Shown in pieces: positions 1 to 10,914 of a DNA stretch of 64,000 nucleotides. The notes under the pieces are model-generated. The model saw only the letters and a list, made by a program, of their open reading frames with translations, was not told the origin of the DNA and made no database searches. The first letter of the stretch is position 1. Each line of letters opens with the position of its first letter. The translations under genes and the position numbers were made by a program. The DNA comes from Siniperca chuatsi (Eukaryota; Chordata; Actinopteri; Centrarchiformes; Sinipercidae): contig NC_058046.1 of the NCBI RefSeq assembly GCF_020085105.1, forward strand, positions 12,107,175-12,171,174, read 5' to 3'.

Positions 1-235
1 CACCTACCAGCACATAAGCCCACTAATAAACATGTAATATCACATTTGTTTAATCCATACAAAAATCAAAGTGTAAAAATGACCAGTTGTCATTTGTAGA
101 GCTTTAGATGTGCTGTTTGGCAGATTCTTTTACATTTGGACAGAGCTGTTTCCCCGTGCTTCTAGGCATTAGTCAAACTAAGCTAACTTCCTCCTGGCTC
201 TAGCTTCAAATGTGTTACTAAGTAATGTGTTAGGG
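1..235. repeat. Two halves of a dispersed repeat in opposite orientation
   Basis: Bases 1-85 match one orientation of the family seen near 47000-47150. Bases 95-235 match the same family in the other orientation (GAGCTTTAGATGTGCTG, TTTCCCCGTGCTTCTAG). The arrangement suggests an inverted pair or rearranged copy truncated by the window edge. Confidence 0.5.
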
Positions 236-779
236 TAAACAGTAACAAGTATTGACCCTAGTCATTATAGTACAGTTACTAATCAAAGTAATGTTTACAC
301 TCATGTTTACACATTACTTCGACAATTTGGGGATGGGCTTGTTTCCTGTCTTACTGGGAGTTTGAGGGAGGGTTGACGACAGATTTGTCTCTCTGCGTTC
401 AGTTGACAGACTGCTACAGTACATGTTAGCTTGGCACAGGAACTGGAGGTGGGGGGAGGTGGCTAGCCTCTACCAAAAAGAAAATAAGCCCACGTTCAGA
501 AATCACGTGGTTTTGTTCCAAGACTAAGAACTAGAATTCTGGAGTGCTACGAGCAGTCACTAGGGCTAAGCTAGCTGTTGATAGTCAGTAAATACCTCCA
601 CAATGTGGGCTGGCTGCTTGTTAAACCATAATGTGTTAAATACAGAATATGTGACAGAGCTATGCTGCGTAATGAAAGTCAAGTAAAGAGTAATGTAAGT
701 GATTACATGTGCTTATTTTTAGTGAGTGACATGTAATGAGTCATTGATTACATTTTTCAAGTAGCACAACATTGGTAAC

Positions 780-1075
780 ATTAGTCACCCATCAAAAAGT
801 ATTTAGCACTAGTTTTCATCAGCTGCCATAAACAGTCTATGGTCTGTATCATGACAATCCATCAAATAATAATTGTTGAGACATTTCCCTGAAAACCACA
901 AATGTCAACCTCATGGTGGCGCTAAAGAAAAGGTCAGGGGATCTCCAAAGTCATTAAGATACATCATCTTGGAACTGTGAATGTATGTACAGAATTTCAT
1001 GACAATCCATCTAATAGTTGTTGAAATATTTCAGTCTGAGCCAAAGTGGTGAACACACAGTGCTTTCATAATGCA
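780..1075 (-). repeat. Dispersed repeat, family with ATCCATCAAATA motifs
   Basis: The minus strand matches the family seen at 15600-15960 and 20585-21080: two copies of a TTGNNATGAAATT...GACATTCAT-like block and CATGGTGGCGCTA. It is noncoding. Confidence 0.5.
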
Positions 1076-1559
1076 CATTCACCAATAACATTTAATGATG
1101 GATGCTGCAATCACAGAGGTCTCATCAGCAAGAGGTCCTGACAGCTGTTCCATGAGGAAAGCACAGCCTCAACAGTGTTTCCATATAGAGAGGGAGAGGG
1201 AAAATCCATTAAAAAAAAAAAAATAGGAAATGAAGAAAAAGATTCAAATATTTCAATTTATCTGGCTCAGCATAATGCTTTCTATCCTTTTGCAATTTAA
1301 TGCCACACAATAGGGAAATTGAATTATACACGATGTGGATCATAAAGTGTATGCTGAAATAGACATTTTTCTCAGTTGAATTATCATTATTTTTCTATTG
1401 CCAGCTGAAAGTTATGTGTATCCCTGTTCGTCCCCCTTTGAAGAAATATGATTAGCAAATTAGGTATCTTTTAACATTCTTCATTAAACTACAGAACAAC
1501 TGCAGTTACTGCTACTACATAGCTATTGTTGCTAGACAATTGACAGTTGCTATCTATCA

Positions 1560-2065
1560 CATGGCTCATACAGTGACAGTTATTTGGAGTTGACAAAGGT
1601 TGACATGAAAGTTGTTTATAGATCTGATGTGGTGGTGGCAGCCACAGTCTATGATACAGACATTCATGTCCCCCTCAGGAGGGATTGTAACAACTCTGTT
1701 GATCCCTTAAAGGTCCAGCGTGTAACATTTAGGAGGAGCTATTGGCAGAAATGGAATATAATATAAAGTATGTTTTCATTAGTGTATAATCACCTGAAAA
1801 TAATAATCGTTGTGTTTTCATTACCTCAGAATAAGCCGTGTATTTCTACATAGGAAGCGGGTCCCCTTCCATGGAGGTTGTCATGTTGCACCGCCATGTA
1901 TCTACAGTAGCCCAGAACGGACAAACACAGGCTCTAGATAGGGCCGTTCGCTAGATGCCACTAAATCCTACACACTCGTCCTTTAACACCAACATCAGGT
2001 CAAAATTTTAATTTGCACAATACCTGCAAAACTAAAGACATTCCCGTCAGCCTCAGCTGTGCTAA
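1560..2065 (+). repeat. Dispersed repeat split by a TTAA-flanked MITE
   Basis: The left half ends with AGACATTCATGTCCCCCTCA and a GTTGATCCC block at 1706. The right half resumes at 1987 with ACACCAACATCAGGTCAAAA and TAATTTG. Together these match the contiguous family copy at 20585-21080. The interruption is the MITE at 1711-1982. Confidence 0.65.
1711..1982. mobile_element. MITE with TTAA target-site duplications (piggyBac-type)
   Basis: The 272-base element has terminal inverted repeats: left end AGGTCCAGCGTGTAACATTT, right end reverse complement AGGACGAGTGTGTAGGATTT. It is flanked on both sides by TTAA (1707-1710 and 1983-1986), the target-site duplication typical of piggyBac transposons. 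No transposase is encoded. It sits inside an older dispersed repeat, which gives the relative ages. Confidence 0.75.
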
Positions 2066-2099
2066 CATGCTAAAATAAAATGGTGAACATGGTAAATAC

Positions 2100-2662
2100 A
2101 CAGCCTGTTCCACCTTCTCCCCTCTGGTAGGCGCTACAGAGCACTCTACGCCAAAACAACCAGACACAAGAACAGTTTCTACCAACAGGCCATCACTCTT
2201 ATGAACACTTAACACCAGTCACATACTGTAGTGTCAGGAACAATCCCCGTGCAATAACCCTGTGACACAAATATCCACTGTACTTGTAAATGTATCTTGT
2301 TGTTAATGTAAATATTATCACTTTTTAAATCTATGCACGCTGTGCATACTGTATACCCTGCCATATCCACCCACCTCATGTATATAAAGCATCCTGTTAA
2401 ATTAATCATATTTATTTCAGCACAATTTTCACTCTGTACCATTGCACTAATGATCTTACTGTTTACAAATATTAATTGTAGTTTTTTATACTTAAAAAAT
2501 ATTTATTATTATTAAATTTTTTTGCTGTATTTATGTTTATTTCTGTTTATGTAGTTTGAGAGCAATGAAGAACCGGAGTCAAATTCATTGAATGTGTACC
2601 ATAGACTGTATAAGATGTGTACACATACCTGACCAATAAAGCTGATTCTGATTCTGATATAT
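2100..2662 (+). mobile_element. 3' end of an L2/CR1-like LINE
   Basis: The plus frame around 2115-2215 encodes LLPSGRRYRALYAKTTRHKN followed by SFYQQAITLMNT and a stop: the C-terminal end of a teleost LINE reverse transcriptase. About 440 bases of 3' UTR end in ACCAATAAAGCTGATTCTGA with a tandem GATTCT tail at 2645-2660. The copy is strongly 5' truncated. Confidence 0.75.
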
Positions 2663-2718
2663 CTGCTATGTTAGCATTGCCATTATGAGCACATTAGCAT
2701 GCTGATGTACTTACTGAG

Positions 2719-2768
2719 CTTTAGTTCTGGCCATAACACACTGAGCTGTGTTATGGCCAGAACTAAAG
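2719..2768. repeat. Perfect 22-bp inverted repeat (hairpin)
   Basis: Arms 2719-2740 and 2747-2768 are exact reverse complements with a 6-base loop (CTGAGC). The arm starts CTTTAGTTCTGG. It lies at the right edge of a dispersed repeat piece. It could be a fold-back created by repeat rearrangement. It is short for a pre-miRNA stem, and no known miRNA was recognised. Confidence 0.8.
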
Positions 2769-2769
2769 T

Positions 2770-4138
2770 CTGCACGGAAGACAATATTAAAGTTTCATAG
2801 AAGAAATGGATTTGGAATCTCTGTCAGCATTGGTCTATTTTCTGTGTAATCTAGTTTCTAAGGCAATTTACAAGCATACAGAATGTAATAGCCTTACAAA
2901 GTTTCAATTCCAATTAGTTTGGTTGTCACTCAGAAATATCTGATGACAGTTTTGCACACCCAGTCATCAGTCAAAAGCTTTCCACTTTCAGAGGTTACCA
3001 GTCAGCCACGGCTGTGTCGAGGTGTGCAGGGGAGAAAGGCAGGTCCCAGATGAGCGCTAACTAGTCAAGCAGCACCAGTCCTACACCCAGCCTCATACGG
3101 GCTCACTCATCCTACCACTGGGGCTCCACGCTAGGATATGTAGAGCTGGAATAGGACTGGCGGAGCGAAGAGCAGCCTTCAGACTCGCAGAGGCTGAGTA
3201 AATGAACAGCCACAATAGAGGACACCAGGGAAGGAGAGGCCACGTTCCTGCTGCCCACTCCTGGCTGTAATAATATGGGTGGACACAGAAGTGAACGGCT
3301 GCCTGGATGGCTGGCCAGTTGGTTGCCTGTCTTTCTGCTTCATCACACACGTCAAGACAGACAAGAAATAAGGAACAAGGACAGAAAGCTCAATAGGAAG
3401 TAGCAAAAGTAGATGGTGAGCAACAATGAGCAAAGTATTAGAGCAAAGGTGGATGTTACTGTGAAACCTAGATTCTCTTCAGAGATTCAGTTTTCAATAA
3501 TCTCTTACGCAAGGATCACATACAAAAGGGTTTTCCGACCACAAAGGTGGTTTTATAAGAACAGAAAAATCATATTGCAAAGCTGACAAAGAAACACTCT
3601 TTGTCAAGGTTGACAATTACACTCCCTTTGACCCTCATCCTGACCCTGAACCATTCTGAGTTTTGCCATGAATGCCAAACAGGACTGTCTTAAACATGAG
3701 GGATGAGAGAAAGCTCTCTAGTCCCATTGAATTACCCACATCATATTTCTCATCATGTTCAATTAATAAGGGCTATTGAATTTGTGACCATGCGTCAAGA
3801 ATAATAATTACAATATTTCCTTCAAGGATCATTTGCGGATGATTTATGCTTTTGAGCCACCGAGAAATTCAAGAAAGAGGGACTGGAAAAATAATCAATA
3901 CATGACACAGTATGGTATTACTTCATGCCAGCCTCCATTGAAAAGAAATCATTCAGGCAGATAAAGGTCTGTGGAGTCCGCCTAGCTGATAAGTAAGAGT
4001 CATGGAGGAGAGAGGCAGGTCCACAATACAAAGTTTGGAAATCTTCAAAGGGAACATGCTACACAGGTGACTTTCTCTTTCAAATGAGCTGAATTCAATG
4101 CATAATAATTGTTCTTGATTAAGGGTCAGTTTAAATTA

Positions 4139-4139
<1 letters not shown>
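2770..4139. other. Gene-free stretch
   Basis: AT-rich DNA without a recognised gene. ORFs at 3093-3433 overlap each other on one strand and show no family signature. Confidence 0.5.
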
Positions 4140-4192
<53 letters not shown>

Positions 4193-4199
4193 GTGTGCT
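4140..4199. repeat. (GT)n microsatellite
   Basis: About 60 bases of alternating GT with one GC interruption near 4186. Confidence 0.95.
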
Positions 4200-6225
4200 G
4201 GCAGGTCACTGAGGGACCTGGTGGGGATGTTTGTTGCCTCGCCTCTAATGGATGGCCACATTTAAGACGCTAAGAGCTAATAAAGAGTAATGGGCCTGTG
4301 GCTTCACTGGGGAGGAGGAAGAGCTATTTTGAGTTCATGAGAGAAAGCATCATCTCGGGGATTAAAGAGTATCGACCGATGAAGAGTAAACACTGCAATG
4401 CCGTGGCGCTGGCCTATTTGGTAAAGCTTCGGATGGAAAAGATGAACCCAAACAGACGCCGCTGTTAGTGGCTGGGAGGGTCAGTGGGGATGTCATTAAA
4501 GGATGCTGAGAAGGGCCTCCAGGTGCTGCGAGGAGGCCTGATATGTCTAGAACAGTGTTATCACAGCAGGAGACTACAGACTGAGTGGCAAGAACCCTGG
4601 GCATCCTGCAGGCAGAGAACAACACCGCCTTTGTGCCATCCAGTGCACATGGCTGGAGGGGAAAGGGGATGAGAGCTTTTGGCTTGGGTTCGGAGGATGA
4701 GACAAGCGCATATCTGTGTGCCAATCAGTATTCCCGTGGCCCCTCCGGACTTCTCTAAAACATAAACTGGGCTCCGTAATGAATCTCTTCCCCTCACACT
4801 GGCCTTTATTGCAAAACGATATCGTAAATCAGACTAAATACAGAGGCATTTGCGGGGCAGAGTCAGTGGGCCTCTTTGTGAGTACAGAGGGACATTTAAT
4901 GGTGAGTGAGCTCTGTTAGGACAGAGGAACAAGTGGACACAAATCCAACCAGGACTGATTGGCCACCTACTGATGAGAGCTCAGTAAGATTGGAAATTAT
5001 ACAATTACACAGCAAACAGGATTATAGGGGAGGATTACATGACTATTGATAACAATCAGTGTATCACTGAAAAATAGAAATTCAGATCTGTTACTGTAAT
5101 TTACTTTTCTATGTTCTTCAACTCTGTCATAGTTCACCTCTTTAGTGTGATCACCAAGAAACCATGTTACTGTAACACTGCACCACATCAAGGAACCAAA
5201 GACAATCGAATTGAGAGGAAATTCAACACAAGCAAAGCAGATTATGGATGGTGATGTCTGTCTGTGATTTTGCAACTTGAAAATGAAGTACTGTGCCTCT
5301 CTGATGAGTGTGAGGATTAAGTGGCAAGCCCCTGATAATGAAAGTGGGTGTGAATCAAGCCATAATGTTTTTCTCCTCCTAGGGGTCAAGACTCAAATAC
5401 TTTTACAAACCCAGAGTTCAACTATGGTCAACTCAAAAAATCTCACAATTATCTGTTGTTACCTAGAATTTTTTAAAGCCAAAATCGGGAGGCTTTAGAG
5501 GGTTTGCTGAGGAACCAGGGGATGATTGCAGTAAAATCCGTAAAAGTTAATTAAATCAGTTTATATAGTCAGTACAGAGGGAAGATTTTCCCCCAAATCC
5601 CTTTATTTATAGCAAGGTGTAAAAAACAGAGCTAGTAAATGAAAGAGTTCTGTGGCACAGTGTCTCTGCATGCTTAAGTGACTCCTTATCCAACCCTGCT
5701 CCCTCAACCAAATCTACTGGTAAACCTCTCCCACAGGTCACCCACATATAGGATGATAAATTCTGCCTGGAGCTCTCCTGACCAGGCTGAATCCCTATAA
5801 ATGCAGCCACACTGCGAGTCTTGGCTACGCAGTGATTATGAATCTAGAATAGGCTTTTCTCTGATTTCTTTTCTAAGCTTTCTCTTTTGCGTTCTACTAC
5901 ACTAGACCTTAGGTTCATTGCTAATGAACAGACGATAATTGTGCTGATAATTGACCTTGACTGGATAATACCTTGCAGTACTATTATAGTATAAATGCTT
6001 AATATGGATGTCTTCATTTGAAACTGAATGGTGCATTCAGATAAAATGTCAAGCAAAATTTGGAAGCGGTGCAAACGTATTCAACATCAACAGAGAGATG
6101 TGAATGGAGAGAAACAGGTGTAGATTCACTCCAGGCGGTGCAAACTGAATTGAATGTTTCACCTTGAGCAAGAAATTAAATGTTAAGTTTTGTTCATTTG
6201 CACAAAGAAAGCAGAAGAAAGTAAT
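4200..6225. other. Gene-free stretch
   Basis: Unique-looking noncoding DNA. The 120-residue minus ORF at 4362-4724 and the 130-residue ORF at 4997-5389 show no recognisable domain and no splice-site support. Confidence 0.5.
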
Positions 6226-7130
6226 GCAGTGATGTTGATAGGTTTTCAATGTAGTGAGTCCCACAGATAATCATTTGAGTGGGTCCCAGGCAAATTGAGT
6301 GGGTCCCCAATAAAATGTGTGTTTTTAGACAAATTGTAGTGTTAAACTCTATCCTATCAATAGGATTTTATCAATACTACTACTCTTATCGATACTCTTA
6401 TCGGTTCTTTTCGTAACTAAATAATTGCATTTAAAAAAATACATTATTTAAAAAAAGAATAAATTCAGAACAGGATTAGAATTGAATATTTTAGCTTGTT
6501 TGTAACAATTCGCTACTAGCCAAGCTAGCATGCTGTGCTTGTGTGAAACATAGAGGTGGCGGATGAGAGACTGCAGACAGAGCAGATTAAAATATCGCTT
6601 TCTACTTGTTTCCATGTTTATGCTTGTTAAACAAGTGTTTTGGATAAAGTATTGGCTTTTTACTCGCAAAGGTTTTATTGCACTTACTTACAGTAACGAG
6701 CATAGTTGTCGTCAACTTGAGTAATCTTTGGGTTATCTTCACCTTAGCTGGTTCACTTCACTGTCTCCACCGCAACCTGTCTGCTCTGCTGTTCAATGAC
6801 TTCACTCCGTGTGTGTGTGTTTGTGTGTGTCTGTATAAGAGCTCAACCCGACACAGAGATAGGGAAGAGGCTGCAGCTTTAATTAATCATAATAAATTAC
6901 ACCAATGTTTTTGACAGTAAAGTTTCTTTTGTTTATTTCTATGATGTCAACACAGATTTGTTGCTCACAATGTAGCATTATCAGGGAAAAAATAGGGTGC
7001 ATCCCCTGGACGCGTCGCTAGTGAGTTTACTGCATCCTTTCCTTTTGGATATTAATGCATCAGAGACGCAGGACGCGTACCTAGCAACAGCACTGGGAAT
7101 GTGGAAATTTAGTGAAACTATTAAAGAGTT
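6226..7130. mobile_element. Dispersed element copy A (hAT-like, non-autonomous)
   Basis: Related to copy B at 9207-10250. Both begin GCAGTGATGTTGATAGGTTT and share the ACTCTTATCGGTTCTTTT block, the GAAACATAGAGG(T/C)GGCGGATG block and a TTGACAGYRARGTTTCTT block. Copy A lacks about 270 internal bases present in B. ATCGATAC-type motifs recall teleost hAT elements, but no transposase or clear target duplication was found. ORFs inside are not credible. Confidence 0.6.
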
Positions 7131-9206
7131 CCTGATAAGTTATAAAATCAGTCTGTCTCAGCTGTCAGTCAAACAGATACACAGTCACATTTGGTGTCTG
7201 TTGTTACAGCTACGGTCGAGCTGTCTGTGAACTGTCATGCTAAGAGAAAAACAGCTGAATATACCACCATGCTAGCCAAAAGATTAAAACTTGAACTAAT
7301 ATGTTTTTCTTTTGAGACTTAAGAGTTTAAAATAAGTGTCAAAGCATACTGGAGGTCCTGTAACAGATATGTCCCTTGTATCTAGCTACATACCTCAAAT
7401 AAGATAAAATTGCTAATTAAGACAAGGCAAGTGACATTTAGTTTCACAAAAGCTAACAAGGTGTCAGTCTCTCACTTCATGTCAAGTAATGTTTCAATAA
7501 TGACTGTGTCTTTGACATTGTTTTTAACTGCAGTGAAAAACTGATTGTACGACTAGTTACAACTATCTTCTAAGAACTACAATAGGCTACTGTGACAAAG
7601 ACAGTTAACCTACCACAGCATAGCAACATAGTAATGATGATATATTCTTTTTAACAATACACTTGTGAATTATGTGTTTATCCTCATTATATAATAGCAC
7701 TGTGCACTCTGCACAGATGTCTTCTGACTCCTTGTAGCCTACTTGTCTTTTCACCTTTGAAAACAGGTCAAGGTCCCTCCTTAGCTTTAGTGCACATTCT
7801 GCACTAAACTATACTGAGGGACAAAAGAAAAAAAACACATAGATAGAAACACTAAAAAAACATTAAAGATATATTTAGCCTTTAAATCTAGGGACTTCAA
7901 AGTTTAAACTACACAAATGCACACTTATTAACATGATGGGTTTGGGGTGTTTCACTCTCGAGTGGGTTGTGTGTACATCAATACATACGGCACGGTAAGT
8001 GCAATCACTGTTTACATATATTCTGAATTTTTTAATCCTTGGAAATAAACACATATGATGTTCTCTTTCCCTCTAAAGAAATGTCCATTCACCCCACACT
8101 GCCTCGTTCCCTTCTGAAAAGAGCTTTTAATGTGGCTCCAGATGGACTGGCTTTAAATCTGCAGTTTAACCTAAAACCTGTCAGAGTGGGAACTAACTCC
8201 ATGAACAAGTAGATCTATTTTGGGCCAGAGAAAGAAAGCTATTAAAGCAAGGGGAGAGAAATGTTTCTATTTCAGACTAGATCAGAGGGAAAAGCAGTCT
8301 GCTTTCACACCACTGACAAAATCTTTTATTTTAAAAGAAATATTTACAACTAGCAATGAGGCGGGGCACATTTTGTTTTCAAAGCCTTTCTGTCCAGCTG
8401 CCAGGTTGAACTTTATTTCAATGATCAACAGCAACTCACTTTACACTCCAGCAAACTAGTCTGTAGGAATCCTAGATGACTACACAATTCTTCTTGAGCA
8501 AGCTATACAGACATGGGCTTTCTAATTTGTTGAAAAAAATACATAAGGAAGTAGAAGCTAATTATAATTTTAGTTCTACAACCACTTCTTGGATGCAGAG
8601 CTGCTCTGCAGGCTTTAAAAAATCTCATAGTTTGAGTTAATCCTAAATAGGCCAAGCTAAAGCACCACAGTTTTGCCTGGCTAACTAGTGTTAGACTGAA
8701 CCTCCTGTTAAAAGCAGAAAATATTATGAAGCCTTGCTAATGGTAGTGCTGCCCCTGTCAATGACTAGACCCTCGCCTTGCAGGTGGTAGTGCTCTCCCT
8801 CGAAAAGTCATTGAACTAAAACTCCCCAAAAAAACTTTGAAGTATAACGTGGTATAGCAGTATTACTGGTGATAACAATGATCTCTGGCCTTCTGGGATG
8901 TCTCCACAAGCTCTGTCATTACTCGGAAAAATAGTAAATACTCATGTGGGAGCGTATGCTATCATCTATTCCTTATCAACTTTATACTGCTCCAGTGGAG
9001 TTGTTCAACCTCTATAAGACAGCTGAGGTTATAGTACTTCCAGGTGTAAAATATTACTAACTGTATAAATTTGATACAGCTGCTTCCCTTCATAAATTAG
9101 GTGATGCACTGAAAAATGTGCTATAAAAACTTCATCATGTTAACAGTGTTGCCAAAAATCTGTATGCCTACTGTGCACAAGAAAAGACAGTGATATCTCA
9201 TTAAAA
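7131..9206. other. Gene-free stretch between the two dispersed copies
   Basis: No gene, RNA gene or clear repeat recognised; AT-rich. Confidence 0.5.
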
Positions 9207-10250
9207 GCAGTGATGTTGATAGGTTTTCAATGTAGTGAGTCATCGGGACCCACAGGTTATCATTTGAGTGGGTCCCCAATAAAATGTGTTTTTTTGACAA
9301 ATTGTAGTGTTAATCTCGTGTTTAGGGATGAGTATCATTAGGATTGTATCGATACTACTACTCATATTTATACTCTTATCGGTTCTTTTTCATTACTAAG
9401 TAATTGCATTTAAAAAAATATATTATTTAAAAAAGAATACATTCAGAAAAGTAATATTTTGAATATAACTAAATGTTGTTTCTAGAGCAGCAACAGCAAA
9501 GTCACTATATAAACTCAATAATATTTCACTGAAAACAAATCTAAAATGTCAATAAAATAAATCATATTCTTGACATCAAAATATTGAGTGATGTTGAGAA
9601 AGAATGAAGAACACAGACATCAGTCCTTCCTCCTGTCCTCTGTCCTCCTCCCACTGCTGCTGATGTGATTCACTGCAGGTAAGTTTCCGCTGGTAGAGGG
9701 AGGAGGGGCTGGTTTGTCTCAGCAAGCAGTAAGTTTACAAGAATTTGCTGAACTTTCGTTTGAGCTTGTTTCTAACAATTCGCTATAAGCCGAGCTAGCG
9801 CATAGCTTGTGTGAAACATAGAGGCGGCGGATGAGAGACTGCGGACAGAGCCGATTAAATTAAAATATTGCTTTCTACGTGTTCAGGTTTATGCTTGATG
9901 AACAGGTGAGTTGATAAAGTATTGGCTGTTTATTCTCAAAAGTTTTATTGCACTTACAGTAGCGAACGTAATTGTCATCAACTCGAGTAATCTCCTCTCG
10001 CCTCTCTGCTGTTATGACTTCGCTCCATGTGTGTGCTCAGCCTTGACACAGCGAGCAGGTGAGAGGCTGCAGCCTGATAATAAATTACACCAAGTTTTTT
10101 GACAGCGAGGTTTCTTAAATTTATTTATATGACTTCAACGCATATTTGTTGTTCACAATGTAGCGTTGTCAGGGAAAAAACTTGGTGCGTTGATAGTGAG
10201 TTTACACAGGAAACATACCTAGCATCATCACTGTAAAAGTATTGTGAAAA
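9207..10250. mobile_element. Dispersed element copy B (hAT-like, non-autonomous)
   Basis: Longer relative of copy A, in the same orientation about 3 kb downstream. It contains an additional internal segment at about 9465-9755 that copy A lacks. No coding capacity recognised. Confidence 0.6.
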
Positions 10251-10914
10251 GAGCTGTTATTTGAGAAGTAGAAGATCCAACAACATGAGCTCGACCTCCA
10301 AGAACATTTTCTTATTACATGAAATAGCCTAGCAGTACTGTACTGGTTTCTATTCGCCAGACCAAATAGTTCAGCATTTCAGTTCAGTGCATTTAGGCCA
10401 CACACTGCCTTATTCATAATCAAACCAAGCATGAAATCACATGGACTGACAGGTAACTGGCTCATTGGATGATTCTGATGACTTGTCATCCTTTGTCAGC
10501 AGCGCTACATACTGTAAAACCTCTGAGAGAAAAACAAAACAAACCTCATTCAGATGACTGACAGCACATCATTCTACACTTTACTGTGCTACAAGGCTTG
10601 ATTTATTTTCTCTGTGGTCTGAAACACAGTGAGCTAATGAAGAAATAGTTGGATATAGTTGGTGCTATAGTCAAGAGTACAGCTGGACTTCTTGCAGGTG
10701 AATTTGTCTGAATTAGCTTTCAAAGAAATGTCACATATCCATGTCCAATATCAAAAAATATATCACTAAATTCTGTCATGTTGCTTAAATCACACCACTG
10801 TTTGACTGAAAATGTATAAAGCTCAACCTTTGTTGGTGGTTTGAATCACTCTGGTTCAAATAAACCTGATAAAACAGACAACAGTCCCAGAGTAGGTTAG
10901 GATTTATGATTGAC

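Noticed and set aside
4362..4724. 120-residue minus ORF
   Set aside because: It overlaps other-frame ORFs on both strands, has no recognisable motif and no splice support.
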